A DNA stretch of 64,000 bases from Rhynchospora pubera (taxonomy: Eukaryota > Streptophyta > Magnoliopsida > Poales > Cyperaceae), in the NCBI GenBank assembly GCA_028095005.1, contig CM051459.1:205569902-205633901 (forward strand). Direction: 5' to 3'. Every line of letters starts with the position of its first letter. Positions within the stretch are counted from its first letter, which is position 1. Under the pieces are notes generated by a model. It was not told the origin of the DNA and searched no databases. It was given only the letters and a program-made list of their open reading frames with translations. Positions 22,449 through 34,700 of this stretch are shown here, in pieces. The position numbers and the translations under genes are program-made.

Positions 22449-25400
22449 CTGCTGAGAGCTTATTTCATTTGCAAAGTTTGTTCAATTAAATTAAATAAGC
22501 TTGGCCTTCGTTCAGGATTTTTTTGAACATTTGGTTTGTCGAGTGTTATAATTATTTGGATTTTACAGTCGCTTTTCTTTCAAATTTCCTATGTACTGTA
22601 ATTAAAAAAGTTTTTTCACGCGATTTTGTGCTTTGGGACTTAAATAAGTGATGATAGAATTTTATACATTTTTATTTACTTTTCCTCTCACAAAATTTCT
22701 GAATGGGTTTTATGCAGTAATCGTGTTTTTTTCATTGTTCGATAGTTTTGAAAATAAAGTTGTGAATTATTATTATTTTTTTTACAAACTTCCAACAACA
22801 ATCAGAAGTATCAAAGCATGTAGAAACGAAGGAAGCTGCTTTCCAACAACATGTACAATCTGCAAATATTGAATGTAATGAAACTTTCGGTTCTGATGAT
22901 CTTTCTCTTCCTTCCAAATTCCTCCGTAAATCATGTAAGAGATCCCGTCGTCGTATTCAATTAGCTTGCGGCCAGACATCAGAGAATGGTATTTCAGTGT
23001 TATAACATTCTGTTATTTTTTTTATATATGGCATTATGTTTTCTAATATACTTTATTTTGTATGTATTTATTTTATAGGTGTCAATCACCGTTTCCGGCC
23101 ATTGGACATAGGTCAACCAGATCGTACTTGTAGCTTTTGTGGTGCTTTCTTCTGGTATAGAGCTTTAAAACTTCAACAAAAAATTGTCCCACATACAACC
23201 TTTGTTGCAGAAAGGGTCGAGTTAGTATCCCCTCTGTTAGAACAACCTCCGTATATTTTGCAACAGCTTCTTTCATCAAGTAACAATCCTGACTTGAAAC
23301 ATTTCAGAAGACTCATACGTGTATACAATTCAATGTTTTCATTTACTTCATTCGGATGTAAACTTGGTGATTCTATTAACAATGGTTTAGCACCATATGT
23401 TTTCAAAATATCAGGTCAAATATCTCATGAAATGGGTTCCTTCTTACCATTACCAGGTTACAAACCTACTTTTGCACAGCTTTATGTATATGATACAGAA
23501 AATAAAATTCAAAATAGGCTTGCTCCTTTTCACATTATCTTTGCACGATTAACCTAGACCTCACATTGTCCAATCGCTTTGTGAAATGTTTGTTGAGCAT
23601 AATGCTCTCGTAAAAGAATATCGTACTATTAAAAAACGATTGGATTTTGCAAATGCTCCTCAATTGCAAATACATATACATTTCGATTACAACCAAACCA
23701 ACCCACAATATTGCCCTCCATCTGCATCAGAGGTGGCTGCTTTTGTTGTTGGCGATATTAGTTCAAGTCAATCTAACAGGGATATAATTGTCGAATATCA
23801 CTCAAAAAAATTACAACGTATTTACAATGATAATTCGCTCTGTATGCCTTTTCAATATCCAATTATATTTGCACGTGGTGAAAAAGGCTATCATCCGTAT
23901 ATTTGTTACAAAAGAAATACACCAGGTGCGAAAAAACTTAAAAGACAATATGTAACTATGGTCGAGTACTATTCATTTCGCCTGCATCCACAGCACGATG
24001 AACCTCCTACTATATTTCAATCAGGAAGATTGTTTCAACAAATTGTAATCAATATTTATGTGTCCATTGAACAAAGAAGGCTTCAATTCATAGAACATAA
24101 CCAGCATAAACTGCGAACTGACAAATTATGTAACATTAGACGTGCTGTTACTGAAAGTGGTATGCTCGGTTGTGAACTTGGGAAAATATGTTGCCTTCTT
24201 CCCATGTTGGAAGCCCTCGATATATGTTCCAGAACTATCATGATTGTATTGCTCTTTGTCGGCACTTTGGCCCTCCAGATATGTTTGTTATGTACTTATG
24301 TTTACATGCAACCCGCAATGGGTCGAGATCGAACAATCTATTTTGCATGGGCAGCACTCTAATAAACGCCCTGATATTGTGTGTAGGGTTTTCAAAATGA
24401 AGCATGATAAGTTGATGCGTGACATCAAGCGACGTTCGTATTTTGGTCGAGCCATTGCAGGTAATATTCATGTTCCTTATTTTAATTAGATATTTTTTTC
24501 CATGTGAAATACTTCTTAAATAAACTACGTTGATTGTCATATAATAGCAAAAAAAAAAAGAAATGTTAATGCCTTAATAAATTTTAAAAATAATAATATT
24601 ACCTATTATAATATTACTTATTATGAAAAAAGGGACATAATAGCTATTAGCTGTTAATATTGTTATAATTATTTCTCTTATAATCATAAATATTTTGATC
24701 GTTATTGCTATTTTGTTTGATGTAGTAACTATTAATATAATAACGTCGTCTATTCCAGGCTGATTTTAAGTCCGGGCACAATGATAAAAAATAATTTAAT
24801 ATTAAAATAAAACTCAATGATTTTTACTACAAAATACATCTATTTTCTATAATCCTTATAATTTGTTTAGTCTTTATATGTATCGCCGATAAGCACAAAT
24901 GAAAAAAATATAAAATTCTAATCTCTATATATAATTGTAAGGATTTGATTGGTGAATTTTTTTTTTCTGATTATACATACAATTGCGTATATAACTAACA
25001 TTGGTAATATAAATTGTATCCTTGCCTTACAATCTAAACATAGCATATCAATATTAGAAGAAGAACAATTATTTAAAGATTTTATTTACTTCTTTCAGGA
25101 AGGAAAATTGTACACAATCTTTAAGGAAAAATTCCTTATTATACAGAGAAATTTCTTTCACTTGCGTGAAAATTTGTATTTTTTTTAGGTATTTGTTTAA
25201 TTTCATATTGATGACAAAATTCTTAAAACCAATAAAGACATGTACCATAGGAAATTATAACATATATTCCACTTTCTTACTAAGCTGGCGTAAATTCATT
25301 ATCATCATTTATTAGGGAAGGATGAAAAATAAAAATAGAAAATAATTGAAAAGTGACTTTGCCCATTTTATGGAATCACATGGGTAAGAAACGCATTTAA

Positions 25401-26388
25401 TTTTTTTTATCGATTTATTATTGTCTGCAATGGCCTAATGGGAGACTAAGAGGAGAGAATGCTCATGCGCCATAAGCAAATTAAGGCTTAACCTGGGCAC
25501 AACTGAAATTGAAGCCAGAGTACTTTGAATATTATTAAGTTTAAAAACCTTATGAAAAGAACACTCAATTTTTAATTTCTGCAGGTTAGACCTGGGCAAG
25601 TGGCCCTTCTTAGCTCCGCCCCTGGACTATAACAACGACATTACTTAATATAATTTTTGTTCTCTTCATCATTATAGTAATAACTATTGCTATAATACTA
25701 ATATCGACTATTATAATACTGATATTAGTCTAATATGCTATGCTGATTGTTCATATCTTTTTATTGCTATTCTTAATATTTTATAATTACTAATTGATTT
25801 TTTTTTTCACGTTGCATTTACTACGGGCGAGAAAAGAAAAGATGTGAGAAACGAGAGAAAATGATAAAACAATATTATCTTATTATTTCCAAACACGCTC
25901 TCCAAATAATTAAAATTTTTTAAAAACATGTGGATGGTTCTTTATTTATTATTATTATTTTTTTTTTAAAACAAGAACCCCAAACAAGGGATACCAATGC
26001 ATTAAACCAGAAGATAAAAAGTGCGAGCCACAAGCCCACAACCCAGTGACTCAATACAAAACAGAAAACAAAAATAATAAGAATAATAAAACGAAAACCT
26101 GGTATCAGTACCACTGAGCTCAGTATCTCCTGACTCACTATTAAGCCAAAAAAGAAACAACCCAGTCATACAACCAAGATAATAAGCAATTAAAACTATG
26201 ATCTAAAAGGCATTAAATCTCTGAACATCTTTACTGCAGGAAGTCCTCGTCAGTATCTTCTCCCTGTAGTTCAACTCTTGAAGGAATCCTATTCCTCTTT
26301 GTGCAACCGAGAGAGAAGAGATATGAGAGGCCCCACCTCCTGGCTGCAAACCTCTGTTCAATCTAGCCTCAAAACCTGTCCACATACT

Positions 26389-26546
26389 GCCTCCGTTTGG
26401 ATGCGTTGAGAAGAAGTAGGAAGAAGGAAGAAGGGAAGAAAAAAAATTATAAACAATCCAAACTCTTCAGAAAGTTACACACTTCCCAATACTTCTTCCC
26501 ACTTCTTCTCTTCTTTCCTTCTTCCCACACCTATCCAAACGGAGCC
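26389..26546. mobile_element. 158-bp MITE of the GGCTCCGTTTGGAT family, copy C
   Basis: The ends are GCCTCCGTTTGGATGCG and CTATCCAAACGGAGCC, flanked by ACT on both sides. It has the family core (ACAATCCAAACTCTTC, AGTTACACACTTCCCAATA). Confidence 0.8.
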
Positions 26547-26613
26547 ACTATTAATATACTATTTATTGTAGCCTCAAAACCGAGAGAGAAGAGATATGGT
26601 TCTTTATTAATAT

Positions 26614-26769
26614 GCTCCGTTTGGATTGCTTAGGAATAAGATGAATAGCCTATTCTTAGGCGGAAAATATTGAAAAGTGTGTTAACTTTGTGAAGAGTTT
26701 GGATTGTTTATAATAAATTTACGTTTAGGAGGAAGTTATTCCTCTTATTCCCATAAGATCCAAATGGGG
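26614..26769. mobile_element. MITE of the GGCTCCGTTTGGAT family, copy D, opposite orientation
   Basis: It begins GCTCCGTTTGGATTGC and ends near GATCCAAATGGGG. The core is the reverse complement of copies A-C (AACTTTGTGAAGAGTTTGG). It lies 67 bases after copy C. Confidence 0.7.
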
Positions 26770-28449
26770 TTAATGTATTTATTAGGTTCGTTTCTTATCA
26801 ATTAGCATGTACATCATTCGAGTAGCATTTCGTCACTAATGAATATACTATTTTGCCTAAATATTGTTAACAATTTTCGTTCATGAACAACCTGTTCATT
26901 CTTTTTGAGGGCCAACAACCTATTTATTCTTATTTATTTAATTTTCATACACACCCTTAAAAAAATGGAGATCTTTTATAAACCATGTAGGGGTCTTTAG
27001 ATGTAGAAAATTTATAATGTCTAATTATTATTCTCATTGCAGTTGTCTCACAGAGAGTTTCAAAAAAGAGGATTGCCTCATGCCCATATAATTATTTGGC
27101 TTGCTACGCATGACAAATTAAAAACCGCTGCAGATGTCGACCGTTTGATAGAAGCAGAATTACCCGATCCTAATACAGATCCTGTTGGGTATGATGCTGT
27201 CAGTAAATTCATGTTGCACGGTCCTTGCGGCATTGTGAATAGGTATAGTCCATGTATGAAAGATGGAAAGTGTTCTAAATATGAAAGACAGTATTTATGT
27301 TTACTAGAAACCTCAGTCGTTTCTGTCGATAGTAGTATCAAGCACACGATCTTTCCTCTACAATTATATTAGTTTTGTCAAACTCTTTCAATTTTCATTG
27401 TCCATATTTTTACTATTGTGATTAATGTATTGATTTGGTTTATGTTGTCTTCTTTTAATTTACCACTAATAATTTGTCCTTTAAATAATCCATGAGACTG
27501 CAAAAATTACATAATTGACTACTAATTTGTTCTGTCAAGTGTCAACTCTTTAAACTTTCATCACGGAATTTTTCAATGAAGTTTCATCAATGTAAACAAC
27601 AAAAGGATCAAACCTAAAATTTTTCAGATCAATTTGTTCCGGCGGAGCCGGAATGGGTCCATCTAGTTAATATAAATTTAGACTTAGCATGATAACATTT
27701 ACTAATTAAATAATAGGTACATTGTTGTCGGTAATGAACTCTTTGGCGATGCTGCCAATGACATCCTGCCAGCAATGAGCAAAATATGGGATGCACTTTG
27801 CTCAGCAGGTCGTTGCAATCAAATCCAGGTCTCAACAGCAGTGAGTTTCAGCGTAGTCAAAAACACCTACCCTCCCTCAAGTGGGGAATTCGGTGAATCA
27901 TTCATGTTCCCCATAGTTAATTTCTTGAAAAATACCGGAAACCCGCTTATGGTAAGTATTTACCCCTATTTCAGTTATGCCCAAAACCAAGCCCAAATTC
28001 CGCTTGACTATGCATTGTTTACATCACCTGGCCCGCAATTTTCTGATGGCCCATATCAATACCAAAATCTATTTGATGCGATGGTTGATTCAGTATACTC
28101 TGCCTTAGAGAAGGCTGGAGCCAACCCTGCCTTAGAGAAGAAGGCTGGAGGCAATCTTGCGGTAGATTACTCTGTTAGTCTTATTGCGGTGGAATCCGGG
28201 TGGCCAGGATCTGGTGGTAATCCGGTTGGTGCATCATTGGCTGTTGGCGCAACATTGAGTAATGCACAAACGTACAATCAGAATTTGATCAATCATGTCC
28301 GTAATGGCACCCCAAAGAGGCCCGGGAATTTGGAAACCTATATTTTTGCAATGTTCAATGAGAACAAGAAGGAAGGAGATGAGGTCGAGCGGCATTTTGG
28401 GTTGTTTAATCCAGATCTATCGCCTATTTACCCCTTAAACTTTAATTAG

Positions 28450-29454
28450 AAACATGGAAAAGTATTATATTGTCTCATATTTGCTTTTGCTGGATTCTTA
28501 AATTATCGATGTTCTTCTTCTCGTACGTGCATACAATTAATAAATTGTGCATATTATTTTGTAATGGATATTTCTACAATAAATAAAGTTTGCTTGCTTT
28601 TGTAATGGATATTTACAATTAATAAATTAAGTTGATAATGGTTGTATTTGATTGCACAAGAATAAATAATAGGATTTATTCCTTAATTTATGTCTGATCT
28701 TATTGTGTCTTACATCCTATTTTTTATTCCTGTCCAACTAAAGACATTTCACTGAATAATAAATTGGAATCAAACATATTCGTGCCTATAAAACTCGATC
28801 AGGTCTCAAATATTAATATAAAATTTGAACTGATCGATTCGACTATATTCTCATTAAAAACCAAAATTTACATATTTGTTAATTTTTCATACTAAAATTT
28901 AAAATTTGAAGAAAATCAAATAATCAATATATTCTGTGCCGTAAAAAACATAAAGCTTTCCTAAAAGACAAACAAAATGGTAAACAATAAAACTAAATAG
29001 TGATTTCTAATAAGATTTTAGTATGAAGAATTTATAAGCTACGTGAACCACTTATTTTAAATTTGAAATCTTATCATGTTTAACAAATGCGCACTTGTCA
29101 AACACATTTGACTCTTACATTATACATATTTCATTATTGTATAAAATATACTTGTGTCGATATCAATTCAAAATATTTTTAGACAACACGCATATATTAT
29201 TTAACTACGCCGAGATTTTTCAGTTACTTTTACAAATTTTAATTCTCATTGTCTAAATCATTAAAATACATATTCAATTTTGGCAAAAAGCTTGTTCAAT
29301 TATTGTAAACAAGAATGAATATTAGAATTTTCTTGGTAGCCTCTGCCAAGCATGTATCTAAAAAAAAAAGAATGAATATTAGAATATTCTTTCGAAACTT
29401 GTTACTTTTTTTTTAAATAAATTTGTAACTCAAAGTAAAAATTTTATTACTAGG
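28450..29454. other. Glucanase 3' flank and AT-rich DNA
   Basis: AATAAA/AATAAT signals at 28540-28630 fit the glucanase 3' UTR end. The remainder is AT-rich without a gene. Confidence 0.45.
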
Positions 29455-29824
29455 TTATTTCATCACAATAATCTAAATTTAAACTCTCTATACAGTACAG
29501 AATATAATTCAGATCTTATTTATTTAAAAAGATTGGATTATATATAGTTATTACGCCAATAAAGTGAATATAATGCATATTCTGAGTATCATATGAGCAT
29601 TTTAACTGTTTATGTATTCATTTATTAGATTATACCTAGTAATTTCGCAAATATAGTGCGAATAATGCATACTCTGAATATTATTTGAGCATTTCAATCG
29701 TTTCGACATTTATTCTAAGTCGTTTCATCACAATATTGTACATTTAAGCTCCCAATATGGTTTAGAATATGACTCAGCTCTTACTTATTCAAAAAGATTG
29801 GAATATACATAGTAATTGCGCATA
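29455..29824 (+). repeat. Decayed satellite monomers at the outer edge, + orientation
   Basis: About two monomers are recognisable by TCATCACAATA, AAATTTAAACTCTCTATACA, AATATAGTGCGAATAATGC and GAGCATTTCAATCG. They run opposite to the adjoining left array and are far more diverged than any array monomer. Confidence 0.6.
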
Positions 29825-32800
29825 TAAAGTCGATCCTTTTGAATTTTTAAGAATAGAAACTTAATCTCCACAGTACAAAGAGCTTAAAATATAAATTATA
29901 ATGATCAAATGACATGAAATGAATGCACAATCGCTTGAAATACTCCAATTCTGTCCAGAACGCATATTATTTCCACTATATGTGCGTAATTGCCATGTAT
30001 AATCCAATCCTTTTGAATTTTTAAAATCAGAAACACGTTCTCCACAGTATAAAGAGTTTAAATATGGATTATTGTGATCAAATGACTTGAAATGAATGCA
30101 CAATCGATTGAAATTCTCCAATTCTGTCAAGAATGCACATTATTTTGCACCATATGTTCATAATATCCATATATAATCCAATTCTTTCGAATTTTTAAGA
30201 TCATAAACTCATTCTCCACTGTATAAATAGGATAATATAGAATATTTTGATCAAATAGCTTGAAATAGATACAGAATGGCGTGAAACGCTCCAATTCTGT
30301 TCGGAACTTTCATTATTTGCACTTTATGCGCGTAATTGTCTTATATAATCCAATCCTTTTGAAATTTTATGATTATAAACATATTCTCTACCGTATAAAG
30401 AGTTTTAAATATAGATTATTGTGATCAAATGACTAGAAATAAATGCACAATCGCGTGAAATACTCCAATTCTGTCCAGTTAGCTCATTATTTGCACTTTA
30501 TGTGCGTTATTGCCATGTATAATCCAATCCTTTTGAATTTTTTAGATCATAAACTCATTCTCAATTGTAAAAAGAGCTTAAATATAGATTATTGTGATCA
30601 AATTGCTTGAAATGATTGCACAATCGCGAGAAAAACTCCAATTTTGTCCAGAACGCTCATTATGTGCACTTTATGTACGTAATTTCCTTGTATGACTTTT
30701 GAATTTTTAAGATTATAAACCTATTCCCCACTGTATAAAGAGTTTAGATATAGATTATAGTGTTCAAAAGACTTTAAATGTTTGCGCAATCCCTTGAAAT
30801 TCTCCGATTCTGTCCAGAACTCTCATTATTTGCACTATATGTGCGTAATTGTCATCTATAATAAAATCCTTCTGAATTTTTAAGATGATAAACTCAATAT
30901 TCACTATATAAAGAGCTCAAATATAAATTATTGTGATGAAATGAATTGAAATAAATGAACAATCGCGCGAAATGCTCCAATTCTGTCAAGAACGTTCATT
31001 ATTTGCACTTTATGTGCGTTATTGTCATGTATGATCCAATCCTTTTGAATTTTTAAGATTATAAATCTATTATCCACTTTATAAATAACTTAAATATAAA
31101 TAATAGTGATCAAATGACTTGCAATGAATGCACAATCGCTTGAAATTCTCCAATTCTGTCCAGAACGCACATTATTTGCACTATATGTGCGTAATTGCCA
31201 TCTATAAAAAAATTCTTCTGAATTTTTAAGATGATAATATCGATCTTCACTATATAAAGAGCTTAAATATAGATGTCTTGTGATCAAATGACTTGAGATG
31301 AATGCACAATCGCGTGAAATTCTCCAATTCTGACCAGAACTTTCATTATTTGCACTTTATGCGCGTAATTGTCATGTATGATCCAATTCTTTTGAATTTA
31401 TAAGATTATAAACCTATTCTCCACTGTATAATGAGCTTAAATATAGATTATAGAATGACTTGAAATGAATGCACAATCGCTTGAAATTCTCAAATTCTGT
31501 CCAGAACGCACATTATTTGCACTATATGTGCGTAATTGCCATCTATAATAAAATCCTTCTGAATTTTCAAGATAATAAAATTGACCTTCACTATATAAAG
31601 AGCTTAAATATAGATTATTGTGATCAAATGTCCTGAAATGAATGCACAATCGCGTGAAATGCTCCAATTCTGTACAGAACTTTCATTATTTGCACTTTAT
31701 GTGCGTAATTTCCTAGTATGATTCAATCCTTTTGAATTTTTAAGATTATAAATCTATTCTCCACTGTATAAATAGCTTAAATATAGACTATAGTGATCAA
31801 ATGACTTGCAATGAATGCACAATCACTTGAAATTCTCCAATTCTGTGTAGAACGCACATTATTTGCACTATATGTGCGTAATTGGCATCTATAATAAAAT
31901 TCTTCTGAATTTTTAAGATGATAATATCGATCTTCACAATATAAAGTGCTTAAATATAGATTATTGTGATCACATGACTTGAAATGTATGCACAATCGAG
32001 TGAAATTCTCCAATTCTGTCCAGAACTTTCATCAGTTGCAATTTATGCACGTAATTGTCATGTATGATCCAATCCTTTTGAATATCTAAGATTGTAAACC
32101 TATTATCCACTGTATAGAGATCTTAAATATAGATTATAGTGATCAAATGACTAAAAATGAATGCACAATCGCTTGAAATTCTCCAATTCTGTCCATAACG
32201 CACATTATTTGCACTATATGTGCACTATTGCCATCTATAATAAAATCCTTCTTAATTTTTAAGATGATAAACTCAATATTCGCTATTTATAGAGCTTAAA
32301 TATAGATTATTGTGATCATATAACTTGACATGAATCCACAATCGCGTGAAATGCTCCAATTCTTTTAAGAACTTTCATTATTTGCATTTTATGTACGTAA
32401 TTGCCATGTATGATCCAATCCTTTTGAATTTCTAAGATTATAAAGCTATTCACCACTGTATAAATAGGTTAAATATAGATTATTGTGATCAAATGACTTG
32501 AAATGAATGCACAATCGTTTGAAATTCTCTAATTCTTTTCAGAACGCACATTATTTGCACTATATGTGCGTTATTGCCATCTATAAAAAAATCCTTCCGA
32601 ATTTTTAAGATGATAAACTCAATATTCACCATATAAAGAGCTTAAATATAGATTATTGTGATCAAATGACTTGAAATGAATGCACAACTGGGTGAAATGC
32701 ACCAATTCTGTCCAGAACTTTCATTATTTGCACTTTATGCGCGTAATTGTCGAGTATGATCCAATCCTTTTGAATTTCTAAGATTATAAACCTATTCTCC

Positions 32801-33017
32801 ACTGTATAAAGAGATTAAATATAGATTATTGTGTTCAAATGACTTGAAATAAATGCACAATCGTTTGAAATCCTCTAATTCTTTCCAGAACGCACATTAT
32901 TTGCACTATATGTGCGTAATTGCCATCTATAATAAAATTCTTCTGATTTTTTAAGATGATATACTCAACATTCACTATATAAAGAGCTTAAATATAGATT
33001 ATTGTGATAAAAAGACT

Positions 33018-34700
33018 TGAAAAGATTATGACTCAGCTCTTACTTATTCATAAAGATTGTAATATACATAGTAATTGCGCATTTAAAGTCGATCCTTTTG
33101 AATTTTTAAGAATATAAACTTAATCTTCACAGTACAAAGAGCTTAAAATATAAATTATAATGATCAAATGACATGAAATGAATGCACAATCGCTTGAAAT
33201 ACTCCAATTCTGTCCAGAACGCATATTATTTCCACTATATGTGCGTAATTGCCATGTATAATCCAATCCTTTTGAATTTTTAAAATCAGAAACACGTTCT
33301 CCACAGTATAAAGAGTTTAAATATGGATTATTGTGATTAAATGACTCGAAATGAATGCACAATCGATTGAAATTCTCCAATTCTGTCAAGAATGCACATT
33401 ATTTTGCACCATATGTTTATAATATCCATGTATAATCCAATTCTTTTGAATTTTTAAGATCATAAACTCATTCTCCACTGTATAAATAGGATAATATAGA
33501 ATATTTTGATCAAATAGCTTGAAATAGATACAGAATGGCGTGAAACGCTCCAATTCTGTTCGGAACTTTCATTATTTGCACTTTATGCGCGTAATTGTCT
33601 TATATAATCCAATCCTTTTGAAATTTTATGATTATAAACATATTCTCTACCGTATAAAGAGTTTTAAATATAGATTATTGTGATCAAATGACTAGAAATA
33701 AATGCACAATCGCGTGAAATACTCCAATTCTGTCCAGCTAGCTCATTATTTGCACTTTATGTGCGTTATTGCCATGTATAATCCAATCCTTTTGAATTTT
33801 TTAGATCATAAACTCATTCTCAATTGTAAAAAGAGCTTAAATATAGATTATTGTGATCAAATTGCTTGAAATGATTGCACAATCGCAAGGAAGACTCCAA
33901 TTTTGTCCAAAACGTTCATTATGTGCACTTTATGTACGTAATTTTCATGTATGACTTTTGAATTTTTAAGATTATAAACCTATTCCCCACTGTATAAAGA
34001 CTTTAAATGATTGCGCAATACCTTGAAATTCTCCGATTCTGTCCAGAACTCTCATTATTTGCACTATATGTGCGTAATTCATCTATAATAAAATCCTTCT
34101 AAATTTTTAAGATGATAAACTCAATATTCACTATATAAAGAGCTCAAATATAAATAATTGTGTTCAAATGACTTGAAATAAATGAACAATCGCGCGAAAT
34201 GCTCCAATTCTGTCAAGAACGTTCATTATTTGCACTTTATGTGCGTAATTGTCATGTATGATCCAATCCTTTTGAATTTTTAAGATTATAAATCTATTCT
34301 CCACTTTATAAATAACTTAAATATAAATAATAGTGATCAAATGACTTCCAATGAATGCACAATCGCTTGAAATTCTCCAATTCTGTCCAGAACGCACATT
34401 ATTTGCACTATATGTGCGTAATTGCCATCTATAATAAAATTCTTCTGAATTTTTAAGATGATAATATCGATCTTAACTATATAAAGAGCTTAAATAGATT
34501 ATTGTGATCAAATGACTTGAGATGAATGCGCAATCGCGTGAAATGCTCTAATTCTGACCAGAACTTTCATTATTTGCACTTTTCGCGTAATTGTCATGTA
34601 TGATCCAATCCTTTTGAATTTATAAGATTATAAACCTATTCTCCACTGTATCAAGAGCTTAAATATAGATTATAGTGATCAAATGTCTTTAAATGAATGC
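33018..34700 (-). repeat. Duplicated segment inside the left satellite arm
   Basis: From GATTATGACTCAGCTC at about 33016 the array repeats the monomer series that starts at about 29764, with rare variants in the same order (AGAAACACGTTCTCCACAG, GAATGGCGTGAAACGC, GAAATTTTATGATTATAAAC). The offset is about 3,255 bases. The second copy begins inside the non-array junction sequence, so a block including the array edge was duplicated. Confidence 0.8.

Larger units (their letters stand above)
24471..27040. other. 2.57-kb interruption of the Helitron Rep gene
   Basis: AT-rich DNA starts with GTAATA and ends in TTGCAG, so it could be spliced as an intron. It contains two GGCTCCGTTTGGAT-family MITEs (26389-26769) and decayed hAT-like ends (CCGGGCA near 24773, CTCCGCCCCTGG near 25614). 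A minus-strand open frame at 25920-26138 is membrane-like but unrecognised. Confidence 0.5.
22806..27290 (+). pseudogene. Helitron Rep-type protein gene, inactivated
   Basis: Exon a (22806-22988) is basic (SCKRSRRRIQLACGQ). Exon b (from 23079) has the Helitron_like_N pattern: CSFCGAFFWY, LIRVYNSMFSFTS, APYVFKISGQ, FAQLYVYDTEN. The frame shifts near 23545 (then PHIVQSLCEMF), near 24185 (then LPSSHVGSPRYMF) and near 24295 (then FTCNPQWVEI). It breaks at GRAIA (about 24460), where a GTAATA donor begins 2.57 kb of foreign DNA. It resumes after an AG at 27040 with EFQKRGLPHAHIIIWL, which holds the HUH nuclease motif (HAH), then FMLHGPCG and CMKDGKCSKYE. The Tyr motifs and the whole helicase are absent. 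With at least three frameshifts it cannot make a working protein. Confidence 0.85.
19225..27667 (+). mobile_element. 8.4-kb Helitron inserted in the glucanase intron
   Basis: The 3' end is clear: a GC-rich hairpin TTCCGGCGGAGCCGGAA (about 27638-27654), ten bases, then CTAG at 27664-27667 followed by T, as Helitrons require. The 5' end is placed at TCTATAATC (19225), preceded by A, because intron sequence matching the 3' flank stops there; this end is less certain. Inside are an antisense HAD-gene fragment (20253-20806), duplicated exon-like pieces (21367-21600 and 21966-22190), a dead Rep reading frame (22806-24470 and 27041-27290) and a 2.5-kb interruption with MITEs. No helicase domain was found, so it is non-autonomous. 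Confidence 0.78.
17979..28449 (+). pseudogene. GH17 endo-1,3-beta-glucanase gene with one frameshift and a Helitron in its second intron
   Basis: Exons are 17979-18048, 18514-18780 and 27717-28449. Exon 1 encodes a signal peptide (MARKNAFSLV..., then a Leu/Ala core), exon 2 starts SIGVCYGMIGDNLPSPSD, and exon 3 ends IYPLNFN and a stop. Both GH17 catalytic glutamates are present: VVGNE (acid/base) and VESGWPG (nucleophile). Total length is about 356 residues, normal for secreted PR-2-type glucanases; no CBM43 or GPI tail follows. In exon 2 near 18704-18708 the frame slips: P-L-L-Q should read into LANDASAAANWVQNN, so one base seems lost. A partial tandem duplication (ALEKAG / ALEKKAG, 28105-28150) adds residues before the nucleophile loop. 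Splicing AA|G across the 8,936-bp intron restores SFKYIVVGNE. The call as pseudogene depends on the one-base slip being real. Confidence 0.75.

Noticed and set aside
24921..25190. Second Helitron 5' end (A|TCTCTATATATAATTG)
   Set aside because: TC after A with TATA is too common in AT-rich DNA, and no hairpin plus CTRR end follows before the Rep sequence resumes.
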